DNA of 64,000 bases. Origin: Vanilla planifolia (taxonomy: Eukaryota; Streptophyta; Magnoliopsida; Asparagales; Orchidaceae). Below are positions 24,702 through 52,954 of the stretch, in pieces. The DNA lies in the NCBI GenBank assembly GCA_023846275.1, contig CM043872.1:11835170-11899169 (forward strand), read 5' to 3'. Under the pieces are notes generated by a model. The model saw only the letters and a program-made list of their open reading frames with translations, did no database searches and was not told the DNA's origin. Both the position numbers and the translations under genes were made by a program. The first letter of the stretch is position 1; each line of letters opens with the position of its first letter.

Positions 24702-25239
24702 TTATGTGCTTGGTTGGATGCCGGCTATAGGACAGTCATTGATGATTGGATCCAGAGGATAATGCGTCAAAGGGAATTGGGCCCGGTAATAAGCACAATA
24801 TAAGGAACTTGCATTTCTTTATGGCTTTTATTTGGCATTATCTTATATGTATGTATGACATTCATCTTTACTGTTAATGGTATTTGTTATGCCTTTTATT
24901 TTCTTGGTTAAATATGTAGATTTATCTACTGAGATTTATAAAATCTCATTTAGTGCTTACATCACAGGTCATGAAACCACTACACCGAGAACTGGGAATG
25001 ATGCTGTTACAGGAGAGCCCTTTCCAAGAGATGTGTGAGAGGGAAAATTTTAGTGTGATTAAATGTTTAAAAACATGTCTTTATATATATACTTTGGATT
25101 TTGAGTTAGTGTTTGTCTTACCGTCGGGTCCCCACCATTGGTTTGTTTATTTGTCCTCACTTAAATGCTGTATTTGGCGACTCTGATGATAACTTTGTGA
25201 CATAATGGTATTAGATGTCGGTGGGGGCTTGACAAATAG

Positions 25240-26900
25240 TGAGTAGTATTATTTTATCAAAATTTTCAAAACTAGGATGGACAAACCATGATATAATTTA
25301 TTTGGTTAAATTCTACATGTATACAAGATATACTAGAACGTTACAACCCTATAACATTATGTTTTACGAGCAACAATTTGCTTACCAAAATTAGTTGTCA
25401 TTCATATCATCTCAAATATAGCCACCAAAACAATACATGACTTGTGAGTTTTAACATAGCAAATAATGCTTCCAAGCTCAATAAGAAGTCATATAGAGAA
25501 AAATGTATTTGGTTAGTCAATCCAATTGTTTGGCATTGATCTCTCCATTATATATTAATAGAACAACCTTTGCTTTTACATTGAATGGTCTTTTTCATTC
25601 TTCAAATTATGAAAGTCTTAAATTGTCATCATGTTATCCTCATCCTCTATTGGGTTAGGACTAGATCCTTTGAAATTGATTTGAACTCATACATTAACTC
25701 CTTGAGGTTATCTTTTGGTGTAGTTGCAACTAAGCAAAATTATTCACATTCTCTACTAAGACTTGGATAATTTTGATCAATTGTACCATCTATTATTCTA
25801 ATAATTAAACAAATTACCTATCATATGCTATAGATTCAACTAAATTATAGATAAGAGAAGTGAATTTATCTTTTAAGATTTTGCTTTTTTTTATGAGCAT
25901 AAGCAATCATTGAAACAAAGAATGATAAAAAAAAACAGCATGGCACTACTTACTTTTCTCGATTATGGCTTTCAAATTCTTAACCAAAAATAGATAGTAT
26001 AACTCTACGTTCAAAATCTTATGTTCTTATATGATGGAATTCATAGGTTTTATATCACATAATCATATTGGATAAATATAGAAAGAAGAAAAAAATAAAA
26101 GGCTTTTCTATTTAAATGCTTAAAATAGAAACATCATAACCATTGGGTTATTCAAACTTCCAAATGCAGAAAATAATCTTAACTCTTTAGAGAACATTCT
26201 TCAATTTTTATAGAACCTACGCTTAATTGTTGGTGGTTGATCAAGCAAATGTCCCAAGAAGTCAAAAGGTCCTCATGAACTGTGCTTCTGACTTAATGCA
26301 AACGTCAAAGGTTGTAAATAGGTGCAACTATATCTTGCATTATTTCATTCTCCTCGAGGCTATGGGGATCATCTCCTCAACAAAGAATAGGTTCTTGGGT
26401 GTTAGAAGAAACTTCCAATTTCTCTCAATACCTATTTTTTCGCATTTGCTACAGTTGAACTAATCAATCTCTCTCAAATTCTTTCGAGTCTTCTAACTTT
26501 CCCGAGAGATTTATCTCTTAAGAAGCTATTTTTTTTTATTACTCTTGAGATATTTATGAGTCTCAAATCCTTGAGAGTTACCCTCCTAATTAGATGAGAC
26601 TAATCTTTGGTCACACAAATTAAAATCATATTATAACTTTATTCAAGAAATAATCTGAGAAACTAAAGGTCAAGCAATCAATGAAAAGCTTTTATTGCTT
26701 AAAATGCTAATTGTTGCTAAAGAAAGTTGAATTGATGGAAAACAATGAATTTTAAATTATTTCCGTGAGAAGATTATTTGAAGTTTCAGGAAATAGACAT
26801 ACTCATGAAGCTTCATTGTTAGTAGGTCTGATATGCTACTAAAAAGTACAGAAGGGATATAAAAAAAAGTAAAAGGTCTTAAAACATATATAAATAAGGA
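25240..26900. other. AT-rich intergenic DNA, no gene seen
   Basis: Several short frames (60-78 codons) have no recognisable content. Nothing else could be supported. Confidence 0.45.
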
Positions 26901-27212
26901 GCCCATCTAAATTGTTGCCATTCGAAGTGATTAATGAGCGAAGCTTTTACAAAAGAAAGCTTCTACCTTCCATTTGCTACAGCTACTTAACATTTAATAA
27001 AACTACAATAAATGGCGCTTCAAATTATCCAATAAATGCACGAAATGAAGTAAACAGAAGACAACAATGGCCCTATACAATTACCAGAAACCCATTTTGA
27101 ACAACGTTTATAAACATTTCAGCATCAAATTCATGAAAGTTGAAGCCTACTACAGGTTCTTGCAGTGATAACAGCGAAAGTTAAAGCGAATTTGTTATTT
27201 ACAAGGATCCTC

Positions 27213-38347
<11,135 letters not shown>

Positions 38348-38363
38348 CGATTCCTTCTTTATA

Positions 38364-38477
38364 CTGTGATTACAAAAGGGGAAGACCGTCAATCAGATCA
38401 TCAACAATATATGATGAGAACCCAACGAAATACATATCAAAAGATCGGAAAGGAAATCAATATTCACAAAAACGTAC
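38364..38477 (-). other. Probable 5'-UTR intron of ATG8
   Basis: On the minus strand CTTGCG|GTACGT at 38478/38477 is a strong donor and AATCACAG|TATAAAG at 38364/38363 a good acceptor, 16 bases before the ATG. Leader introns are common in plant ATG8 genes. Transcript evidence is needed for certainty. Confidence 0.6.
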
Positions 38478-38650
38478 CGCAAGAAAAGAGAAATGATTAA
38501 GCGACCAAATGATCGACGGAAATCCGTGAAGCCCTATTTGAAGAGAGATAGAGACGTTCCTGGTATGCGAGTTGGCTTGAGAGTTGAGAATCGTTCGCGA
38601 GAGATAGATAATCACACGTCATCCGGGAGCCGCAAGTTAATGCATGATTA
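38478..38650 (-). other. Probable 5'-UTR exon of ATG8
   Basis: A less AT-rich, pyrimidine-rich leader ('tctctatctctcttc' in sense) between the presumed start site and the leader-intron donor. The upstream limit is estimated from the TATA-like element at 38680-38688. Confidence 0.5.
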
Positions 38651-38679
38651 TCACCCTCATTTTAAATTCGTTAATTACA

Positions 38680-38688
38680 TTTATATTT
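38680..38688 (-). promoter_or_regulatory. TATA-like element of ATG8
   Basis: Minus-strand 'AATATAAAT' lies about 30 bases before the estimated start of the leader exon and about 340 bases before the ATG across the leader intron. Confidence 0.4.
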
Positions 38689-38747
38689 TTTTAGGTAATT
38701 TCATCGCTTATTTAAATTTTTTTTTTATATTAAAAACCAGAAAGATG

Positions 38748-38764
38748 ACGTAATTTTATTACGT
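38748..38764. promoter_or_regulatory. ACGTAAT/ATTACGT palindrome in ATG8 promoter
   Basis: Two ACGT cores in inverted orientation, ACGTAAT-TTT-ATTACGT, the left one inside TGACGTAA. ACGT cores, and TGACG in particular, are binding sites of plant bZIP factors. The element is about 60 bases upstream of the TATA-like box. Confidence 0.45.
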
Positions 38765-39235
38765 AGTTTATTAGTTTAATGGAAATTTAGAATTAAATAA
38801 TTTTTTTTTATTGTTCAAAACTTTTCATTGCAATTACTTGTAGAGCTTGGTTGTCTTATTTGTTGAAGCATTAAACCAACTAAACTAATAAAAATAAAAT
38901 GCTAAAAAATAATGATAACAAAATTTAGTTGATTCAAGAGATTAAAAGAATTTGATCCTTCTTTTATATATAAAAAAACACTTTACAACTTACTTTTTAA
39001 TAGGCAATAGCATAGCCCTCATCTCCGTCCCACAATGGGTTTTTCTTGCCTACAAACTGAATGAAAGAGTATTTTTATATATTTAATTTCTTTTAGTAAT
39101 CACAAAACATAAAAATTTAATCTCTTAAAAAATATTCACAATGAAATCTAAATATCAAAATAGGTTTAAAATGAAATCAAGAGTAAGACATATTAATAAA
39201 AGAGCAAACCAACCTACAAAAGAGGTTGAGAGAAG

Positions 39236-39914
39236 GGGCAAAGGTGAATTACATCTCTTTTAATTTAGTTTAAACAATAAGTTTTGATAACAATAAAAGT
39301 TTTAAATTAAAGTTTTAAGTTTTAAAACTTTTAATATAATGTTTAGCTAATTTAAAACAAGTTTTTTAGAGTATACAATAAGTAAAAAAACTTGTAAAAA
39401 TCTCAAGTGATTTGGTCACAAACAACAAGCCTACATCATTTCCCATCCTAGATTAAGTACACAAATTTTCTTTTAGCTATTGTTATTCCTTTAAGTTGTT
39501 GTGCTTTAGCCTTTGTTAGAAAGTGATTGTAAGCTTATGCGAGCTATTTTGATCAGTGTTGATTAAGCTTATGTAAGAGTTTATAACATACATATTTTAT
39601 GACAATATGTGTTTTATTTAGTGTGTAAGCTTGGTCTAGGATGGGAGGTGAGGGTGAATAATGCCTCTTTTATTTTTTTAAACTATGAGTTTTGATTACA
39701 AAAAAAAAATTAAATTGAAGTTCAAAGTTTTAAAGCTAATTTAAAACAAGATTTCTAGAGTGTGTAAATAAGTAAAGAACACACAAAAATCTCAAATGAT
39801 TTGGCCACAAACAAAAAGCCTACATCTATCCCTCATCCTAGACCAAACTTACACATTAAGTAAAGAATGCACAAAAATCTTAAGTGATTTGACCACAAAT
39901 AATGAGCTTACATC
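39236..39914 (+). repeat. Direct repeats in and beside a large inverted repeat
   Basis: 39236-39460 and 39650-39900 share 'ctcttttaatttagtttaaac'-like text, 'gctaatttaaaacaag', and 'aaaaatctcaagtgatttgg' followed by 'cacaaacaa'. A third partial copy of the latter block lies near 39855-39950. They are interleaved with the inverted repeat arms. Confidence 0.7.
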
Positions 39915-40094
39915 CATCTCCATCCAAGACCAAGCTTACACATTAAATAAAACATTTTTATCATAAAATAAGTAGGTTACCAACTCATACACAAGCATGT
40001 TCAACACTAATCAAAATAACTCACACAAGCTTAAAAATCATTAGCTAACCATGGCTATGGTGCAACAACTTAAATGAATTATAATTGCTAAAAG
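39470..40094. repeat. Inverted repeat, arms about 180 bp, loop about 264 bp
   Basis: Arm 1 is 39470-39650 ('cttttagctattg' to 'ggtctaggatgggaggtg'). Arm 2 is 39915-40094, read on the other strand ('cttttagcaattataattc' to 'ggtcttggatggagatg'). Shared inner words include 'taagttgttg', 'attttgat(c/t)agtgttga' and 'tttattta(g/a)tgtgtaagctt'. Identity is about 75-80% by eye. It may be a foldback element or two repeat copies in opposite orientation. Confidence 0.75.
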
Positions 40095-42089
40095 AAAAAG
40101 TGTACAATAATTTATATTTTCAACCATTTACAATAAAAAGTTGTTGAGAATGAAGTCACCAATGAAAGTTAAAGCTTTAGTAAACAAGAAATAATTTGAG
40201 ATCTATCAAGATTTTTTTATTCTTTAGCTAAGAAGATCAAAGCAAGTTAAGCTCTAGGCTTTTTGGAAAAATGTTTACATTGTTTCGTTCACTTATTTTA
40301 TTTTAAGTGCACTCTTATTTATATCCTTGGTTAGTTATTGATTGATTAAAGTGCAACGACTACATTGCTTTCTCAAAGTGGTTAAACTAGTCGTTAGGAG
40401 TTTCAACTACTATTCATACAAGTACGATTAGCGAATCATACTAAGGCAATAGGCAAATAAAACTAATCAGGCTAATGAAGTTCATGTCTATGCTTTATAT
40501 TTTAGTTACTTAAGTTTATTGTATAGTATGACAATGGTCATCATATTGTGTTATGTAAAGTTTTATCACACTTTTCGAATTTTTAGATTTTCGAGCTAGA
40601 CAATTATCAAAATCATACTAATATGGTACATTTATTATTTATGTTCAAGATGATCATCATGTCTGACAGGTGGATCACCAGTGTATAATAATTTTTGCTT
40701 TGCTCTCTAATTTTTCTTATATGATATCGGATTGTAATAGTACAAAATTAAGAGCAACAAGTAATTAACTTTGTACTTGCATTTTGTGGTAGCTTGTATT
40801 TGTATAACGCAATTTTATCAAAAATTTAACTAAGACATTTTCATTATACTAATATTGAAATTGATCATACACATATGATATGTTTTTTGTATTGTATGAT
40901 ACAATTTTAATATTTCGTGTATAAGTTATTTGAACATGGACGGAAAATGAATCATACTAGTAAAAATATTGCCTCCTATTATACAATAAACAAGTTATTC
41001 AAAACACTACTTATTCTTGACTTGGGTTCTAAGAGAAAATAATTATCATGCACATAAAAAAATATTTATATAAATACAATATATGAGAAAACTTAACTCT
41101 TGGAACACAACATGAAATTGTATGAGATTTATACCATGTATAGCTGAACTTATAATTCTCACCTTTTATGACAACTTAATGTATATTTATAATGAAACCA
41201 TCATACATATATGATATCTATATAATTGCAAATTTTACTAAGAATAAAAAATAGAAACCAAGTTGTACAAGTACAATAATAATCATCATAATACATGATC
41301 ATAGGTTAATAAAGAATAATACTTTCTTTAAATTTAATTTAATGTATCTTAACACACTTGTAACTTAAGATACTGTATATTAAAAGATTTATGTAATTTT
41401 AGTACTAACCATGACTACTCGAATTCGATAAAGAATGATTTAATAAAAATGTAAGCTTGATTATAATAACTTAAGTGTCACTTATGCTTAAGGAAAATGT
41501 TAGTAATTGTACCAATTGTAATGTAGTAAGGGATCTCTAAATTGTTTAGTCGCACCATCTAAAACTAACACATAATGCTCTAAATCAATAAGTTGAGCTA
41601 AGTCCTTGAACAAAGTCACCAAGCTTTAATCCACTTTTTGAATATGTGACTTTCTCTTTCTCAATTAGTCATGACAAATTCTCATCAGCTAAAGTAATTA
41701 TTAGTTAACATAAGCTATATCATACGATATGTATAGTACATTTTTGGGAGTTCAAATTGGGAATAGAATTTTTTGGCTTGGTGTTAAAATAGCACCCTCA
41801 TAATTCCACAGTACAATGTTATCAATGTATAATATGTTTAGGTTAAACTGGGCAATGCATCCTTGCATTGGACTGTCTGATTAAGATGAGAAAAGTATAT
41901 ATGCAAAAATGAATAGTACATTACTTCTTAATGAACAATACATTCATGTCCTCTAAACATAATAATAAAAATATAAATAATGAAAACTAAAGTTCACTAT
42001 ACTATACAATATGCAACATTTTTATGCATGATACATAAATTTAGAATTAATATTATGCTCAACTAGGACTTGCAGTAGCACAAACCTAA
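40095..42089. other. AT-rich intergenic DNA, no gene seen
   Basis: Contains many 'tatgata' and 'gtacaat' words as at 235-1209 and 61.8-62.9 kb, but no recognisable coding sequence. It directly precedes the first unit of the large tandem duplication. Confidence 0.5.
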
Positions 42090-45000
42090 GAAAAATGTAT
42101 AATGCAAGAATTTATGTTGTATGGTGCATTTTTGTTTTGGTTGAACTATTAGCATTAACTTTGAAAAAAATTGAATTATTCATGTGATACATTATTTTAT
42201 TAAAGTATAATACAATTAGTTTAAAATATGCATAATGTATGGTACACTATTCTTTTCGTATTATACATATAGAATAAAAAATGTCTAATAACTAGTTGAG
42301 TCAAAAAAAAGTTTTGATTTAGTCATTAAAAGAGTAGTTGTAACCTTCAATAGTTAATCTTAAATATTGAAACACTATAAATACTGATAAGGAATTGATT
42401 AGTGAAAATTTGAGAAAAGATTGAAAATATTCTTAAGTGATTTGCTATTAATGTGTTAAGACTAATCTTTGCCAAATCTATACTTGCAAGAGTAAGAGTT
42501 TATAGGGATTTCATTGATATTTCTTGAAAAAGACAACTAGCAAATGAGGGATAAGTATAGTAGTGCTCAAGCAATTAGCTTGGGAATTGATATAGAGTTG
42601 AGGTTAAGTTGAACCATCTCAAAAATATTATATCTTCATTGCATTTATTTAAACTTTCTTTACTTATCTTATTACAGCTTTAAGAAATTATTTAACTTGA
42701 AATTCTTACAAAATCTAAAAATAAATCATATAAGATTTGGTATTATAAAAGATAGTCTTTTAAATCTTATTAATTTCTTACCTTATCAAAAACATTTATT
42801 TTAAATCTCACAATATGAATTCACCCTTTATTAGTATGCCTCCTTAGGTCTAACAACCATTGACCCTCAGAACTTAAGTCCCTTACCATTGATCAAATTA
42901 TTTGTGATATATCTTAGTTCAACCACTCTACTATGACTTATTTTAATCCCTTTGACTTCTTTGGAGGTTGTCCACTACTCTAAGTTAGTTAATGGCTTAA
43001 CTTAAGCCAACTATACTAAGTACTAAGAGCACCTCATCTCTTATGGGCTCAAGAGATGTAAAAAATAAAAGTATACCTTTAAAAAAATAAAAATTTTATA
43101 ATGAAATCTAAAGCATACACTAAGTTAAGTCCTAAAGATTATCTTATATAACATAGTTAAAAACAACTTTTTTTAACTCTCTTTAATAAAATATGATGAT
43201 GAGAAAAACCTTTAATTTAGATTAGAAAATAAAGAGAAGAATGAGACACATGAAAATAAAAAAAAAATGAGAAAACACAACAAAAGAATAATAGAATGAA
43301 GACTTTACTTTCAAAGTCTATGAAATATTCTTCTAAGCAAGGCAACTTTCCTATAGACTTGAAAAAAACACAATTAAGCCAAGAGAGTTTGAAGGCTTAT
43401 GAAAGCATAAAAAAGTGAGCAAGCCAAAGAGAGTGAAGTTTTATGAAAGAGCATGATATTTATATAATTAGGAGCTTAAAATAAGAAAAAGAGTATTTAA
43501 ATAGAGTCAAAGAGGCTATGATAAGTTAGAGTGGGCTAGAAATTAAGCTATGGTAAGCCAAGCAATGGTGTAGACAAAAAATTATGAAAATAAAAGCAAG
43601 AGGATATATAATTGGGTGACCTATTTTTTCCAAAAATATAAATATAATAAGTTAAAATAAAAATTTATATTATGATAACTTTAGTCATGATATTTTATTT
43701 GATAATAACAAATCCTAAGTATTTCTAATAAATTTGATTTAATAAAATTTTAAATTCTAAATAGCTAATACTTATATTCATAAGAGAATTTAAAGAAGAA
43801 GATGAGCAAAAATAAAATCTCATCAAAATTATCTCAGTTGGAGTGACAAATCATAAAAAGATATTTGTTAATATTACTTGGTATTTTAGTTTTAGTTTGA
43901 TTAAAATGTTAAGTTTTATTGAAATATTTATTATAAGATACAAAAATTAAATTAAAATTAAATTAAAATTAATTATCTTAGAAAAATATTTATATTTCTA
44001 ATATTTTTTATCTATCTTATCTTGATCATATCATTAAACATATTAATTAATTTATTACAAAAAATATTATAATAATATTAAATAATTAGTAAATATTTTA
44101 AATAATAATAAAAATGTTCAATAATAAGCAGTTGTGCCTAAACTTGTTTGATACAATAAACAAGTTTGCTACAATAAACTGGTTCAATTCAGGACAATGT
44201 ATCCGGAGCTTGTTCAAGTCAGTAATTACGTCGAAGAAACTTTCCTAAATGGAGTTGAAATTGTTTTAGATGAAGTTATTAATCTTGCTTTGATAAATTA
44301 TGTAGGTCACGACCGCACGGGTCATGACCTCCCTAGCAAACCAGGGACAGAAAACCTCGAATGGGCTACCTTAAGTGATCACACAAAGCTTTAAAAGCAA
44401 AATATCCCTATTCCAATTTGTTATGTGGAACTAAAGCAAAGATTTGTTTTTGCATAATCTCTTTTTGAATTGTGAGAGTAACTATAACCATTCAATCACA
44501 CCATTTTGCAATTATGCAATCCATCTTTTTTCTACGTATAAGATCAAAATCTAGTCATCTAATCATGATTCAGATCTAACATTCCAGATCAAAGTTTATA
44601 TCTAAACAGCACCAGTTTAATCACATCTATCTAATGGCATAATTATCACGTTCGAACAGTCGTGGTTTTCTTTGATCAAAATGGTTCCAGTGCAATGGCT
44701 CTTTTAGCCGTTATTTCAAGCCATTAGGAATATTTTATTTAAAAATTAATTTTCAAATAAATTATACAAAAGCTAAGAAATATTAATGGCTAATTTGGTA
44801 TTTGGTAAGTGCTTTTAGTCGTTACAAAATGCTCATAAATAGAGAAATTCTTGAACAATTTTTAGTTGATCTAAACTTTTACAAAATTATGAAAAAAAAT
44901 TCTTAAGTCACAACCTTGAAGCCATTCGCATCCATTGCTCATATTCCCCTTCTCATGCTGTGCATTTCTTCAATGAACTTCAAATTTTTTTGTTTTTCTT

Positions 45001-47092
45001 CCAATCAGCTAAGCTCATATTTTCTTATTTTCTAACTGATTAAATTAAATTATTTATGCATTATTGAGTATTTTGTTAAACATAGGAACTTATTTGTATG
45101 GATTTTTATCATCATTTCCTATCCTCTTTTTGCTAATTTCATTTTATTGTAAAGCTATTGTAGCATTTTTTCTTATTATAAGGATTTAGCTTACCCATCT
45201 TTTGATGAAAGTCTTATATAATTTTTATTTATGTTTGATTTTTTGTGGGGGTGGACGTAAGCTTAATTTTAAGTTTAAGCTATCTAAAAATCACTTATGT
45301 ACACGTTTAAACTTTTGTATATTCTATTTTATGATTTTTTAAAGCTTTATTTAAAAAAAAATAATATATTTTCAAGAAATTAAATTTTTTTATTTTTATT
45401 AATTCACCCCCACCCTTTGTTGGACCATATTTCAATTTATATACATCATATTGAGGATATTGATGCATATTTTTCAAAATAATTGATTTTAAAATATTTG
45501 GATTTATGTAGAAAGTCATATGATAAAAAATATGAGCATGTACCATATTACAATTTCTACAAGATCAAATTTTAAAAGGAAAAATTCAACTTAAATATGA
45601 TATCGATATAAGAAATATTAAATTATAAAAAATTATTTAGAAAATCTTTATTATGCTTATATTAATTGAAAATTTATTTGACCAAATTTTGAGTTTTTAT
45701 CAAAAAAGAGATAACCAAAATGGCTAAGTTTATCAGATAATAAATTATTAACTAAGGGTAACAAGAATTTGTTCTGTTTTTCACCAATTAAACATATATC
45801 AAACTATATATGCATCAAAAGATAATGATTTCTTTGAGAAAATAAAAAATTAGAAATTTGGGATTCTTAAATAAAGAGTTATCATAAACATAATAGCACT
45901 AGATTATATCATAAAATATTTAAGATATGTTTAAAAGGAGAAAATAAAAGAATTAGGAAAATTTTATGTATGAATAATTAAATTTGAAAGATCTTCTCGA
46001 AAAGTGAACTATACAAAGTAATTTAAAATTTTTAATGTACAACTTAATTGCATGCCCATTCTTAGACCTAGCTTGGGTTTAACTTAGCCTTCTTGCGTTC
46101 TATGCTTTAATAAATTTTCCAATTGTATTTTTTTCCATCACACACATCTAAATACTACTCAACAAATTTATTATAATTATATAAATAACCATAACATATG
46201 ATATTTAGTAATAATTTAATAATTAAGTGTGTTATCATCAAAATTAATAGATTCTACCAAATGACAACAAGTAATACATCTTGATATTGGTAAATTATTT
46301 TTTATTAACATGAGCAACATCTAGATATATTTAGCAAACTTATGTTGACATAACACATCCTTGAATATCAACATATTATAACCTCTTTCTTTGGAATCTA
46401 GACATCTTCATTAGGCATAAAGTTTTAGATAGAAATGTTGATGCTGCAAGAGTTTTATTAGATCTAATTTGTACCCTTTTACCTTTTTGGTCTAATGCGA
46501 CTAAGCTGAGCAGTTGCCTAATCACATCAGTCGATTTCTAATGGATAACAAGGTGTGATTGTTCGATTGCTTGGCTAGTGTATATATATATACAATGAAA
46601 ATTCATCATATAACTTAAGATGGACTCAATTTTACTTTATACTTTATATATTTTACTTTTATATTGTTGTGAGCATCATATGACAATTGTATAAATGCTA
46701 CATATAAAACAACTTAGGAATCTTTGTACTTAAGCTATTTTTAATAAGTGAGATATGAGTTTTCATAACAACTATGGGGGGAACACATTGGTTCACTAAA
46801 TCTAAGCATATTGATTCTGAATGGGATAGAGTTTTTTTATTACCCAATATTAAAAAAAATACCCCCCAAAAATAAAGAGATCTTTCTTTTTCTATTTCTT
46901 TCTCTCTCCCTAAATAAAGAGATTTTTCCTCTTTTTATTAAAAAATTGGCTTATCGAACCAAATCATCATAGTGGTATTTAAACCTTTTAGAGCAAAATA
47001 GAAAGATGACTTGTTGTCAAAGACATAGTGCACAAGACAATTTATTTAAACTAAGACAATTCACCAATCACATGGGGGTTGGCTTTGGATAA
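42090..47092 (+). repeat. Large tandem duplication, unit 1 (split by a solo LTR)
   Basis: Part A (42090-43667) repeats at 47093-49131 and part B (45440-47092) repeats at 49258-50900, in the same order and orientation. Shared markers include 'gcataatgtatggta', 'agaacactt'-type LTR-like text ending 'ccttaggtctaacaacc', and in B 'catattgaggatattgat' and 'cacatgggggttggctttgga'. Unit 1 lacks about 0.3 kb and 0.1 kb of part A present in unit 2 (around 47575-47880 and 48400-48510). No gene was recognised. Confidence 0.85.
43668..45434 (+). mobile_element. Solo LTR, family L, 1767 bp, inserted in the duplication
   Basis: It interrupts unit 1 exactly where unit 2 has a (TA)n tract, so unit 2 shows the unoccupied site. 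ATTTA at 43663-43667 and 45435-45439 is a candidate target-site duplication. The sequence follows the minus-strand copy at 1210-2996 throughout, including the end 'ttcacccccaccctttgttgga'. No coding part or primer-binding site adjoins it. An old solo LTR, but placed in or near the era of the duplication. Confidence 0.7.
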
Positions 47093-50900
<3,808 letters not shown>

Positions 50901-52860
50901 TGCACTTTCTTTCATTCTTCTTTATTTGATAATTTTAATTATTCTAGATTACGAAATGTTTTTTTGGCTTATTAGACATTTGGAATGTCATGGTCATGGT
51001 TTCTAGCTTACATCTCATTATATAGCTTAAAACTTATAAACGTGTGAAGCAGTTGTGATTATTTTATAGATTTATTAAGGTACTTTAATTGTTAGTATTA
51101 TAATTAAATATTTGTCCTATTTACATCGCATCACTTTTTTAGTTGTATGACTTATCCTAAATTATTTTATAATGTTTTAGTTTGTTGATGGTCTATGCTT
51201 TGATTGCAATTTGAATTAACTAATTCTATGTTCATACTAATTTTAAAATACTTGTATGTTCATGCGTGCATAAATACTATCTTATGCAAAATTTTTGCAA
51301 TTAATTCACTATATTTTATTTCATCCTAAAGAATCTATCACTAGCATCCATTTTGGCACTAATATCCTGCATCAAAAGGCATGCATTTAGAATTGATGAT
51401 CAACTCATGTCCACAGCATTTTATACCTTGGATATTTTGATGCTTCAAGTCAATGAATTTTATGTGCAATGCCAAACGGCACAGTAAGAATTTAATATTG
51501 AATATGTTAAAAAAAATAAAACCTAATTTGTATAATTACAAAATTATAAATTTAAGAAATATTAAATGCCCCTAACATGTCAAATGCAATATAAATTATT
51601 TTCACTTTAACTAATATATTTTGTGATTTAAATATTATTTAAATTATTACTTTTAATAAAATATTGGACTACCGCTCTTGATGGTTGACTTCTTGATGTC
51701 ATCTTCGGAGATGTTGAAGTCCTCATCTAAGACGATAATGTATTTTAATTATCCATATTAAGTTAGAACTCCCTTAACAGACCTAGGGCAATTTCTAATT
51801 AGTTGTGATATTATTCAAAGATTGCTATCAGTAAGGCACTTTAACGAACTCATAAGATTAATGATATTTTCCTAATGTTGATGACAAATCTAAGAGGCGT
51901 GTGCATTGAAAATATTCAAAAGAAAATAACTTTCTCCTATTCTATATGTCAAAAAATGTAGAACGCCAGCGTAATTATATATTCAATAACACTAAAATGC
52001 TCTTAGCTGGCAAAAATGGAACACTAACTATATGTATTTTCCAAGTTAAAACATTATATATATTAGCTGGCAATAAATAAGTTTAAGTTTTGCGTCGAAA
52101 ACGCATACAAATGATGTCTCATCTGTAGAATTACCATATATAACTTTTATGACATTCATAGAAATTTCATTTTCGTAAATAATATATTATTTCTTTATTC
52201 CAAAGCAGGAATGGTCGTCTTCTTTTATATAAGCCATTTAAGATGACGACTGTGCATCGTTTGCAGGTTGACGTAATCCGTTCTCCAATGTCAATCATCT
52301 AGTAAGCAAATACTTTTCCGAAGCTAGACTCCACAAGAAACTTCCGCGATTGGCTTTCAGCCTACTAAACTTCAACTCAATTCCCAATCACAAAACTAAG
52401 ATCACAAAACAAACTTGAAATCTATCTAGTTTTTCATTTAAGTTATATATAAATGAGTCTCATATACTTGAAAATTTCGTTTTATATTTATTTTTAAAAT
52501 CATATGGATAGCCAACTCTTATCACACCTAATAGAAGAACGTGCAAATCACGACAGCTAGAATATCCCATGCGCGTCGTCCTTCCCAAATCGGAAAGCAG
52601 TTAATTTTGCCGCCGACCAATGACTTTTATACAATGGATTTGTAAATTGCAAACGAATCTTTTCGGAGGTAATTTGAAGATTACAGTATAATTAAGAAAA
52701 ATCGTGAGCAATCCAGAATGGTCATTCAGTCAAAAACATGTGCCATATAACAATTCAAACTTCAGCCAAACACGAAATCGATTATCTAAGCAAGGATTAA
52801 AGGTTGGAACAAAGGTCTCCATTGAAGATTTGCGTAGCAAACGAATCCACGTACACGTTT
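50901..52860. other. AT-rich DNA upstream of PPO, no gene seen
   Basis: No coding sequence recognised. The last few hundred bases are the presumed promoter of the polyphenol oxidase gene; a TTGAC core (W-box type) occurs at about 52268. Confidence 0.5.
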
Positions 52861-52868
52861 ACATGCAG

Positions 52869-52875
52869 TATAAAT
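52869..52875 (+). promoter_or_regulatory. TATA box of the polyphenol oxidase gene
   Basis: TATAAAT lies 80 bases upstream of the start codon, which would give a leader of about 50 bases. It is the only good TATA element close to the gene. Confidence 0.7.
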
Positions 52876-52954
52876 GCGTCTCAAGGCTGGAATCCATTTC
52901 TCCCAAACACGTCACCGTTGAAAAAAGAAAAACCAAGGCTTCCACTAAACCGGC

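Larger units (their letters stand above)
23124..25234 (+). mobile_element. Solo LTR, 2111 bp, with perfect 5-bp target-site duplication; probably Ty3/gypsy
   Basis: The block starts TGTAACAGCCC and ends GGGGGCTTGACA, giving the canonical TG...CA termini. AATAG stands immediately outside both ends (23119-23123 and 25235-25239). No pol sequence, primer-binding site or second LTR is nearby, so this is a solo LTR left by recombination. The TGTAAC start and length above 2 kb resemble long LTRs of plant Ty3/gypsy chromoviruses; that family assignment is an inference. Composition is striking: GC-rich at 23400-24080 amid very AT-rich flanks. The orientation given is arbitrary. The intact duplication implies a fairly recent insertion compared with the other LTR relics here. 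Confidence 0.75.

Noticed and set aside
25340-25345. GTTACA as the alternative right end of the solo LTR
   Set aside because: It would mirror the TGTAAC start, but the flanking five bases do not match; the end at 25234 is followed by the exact AATAG duplication.
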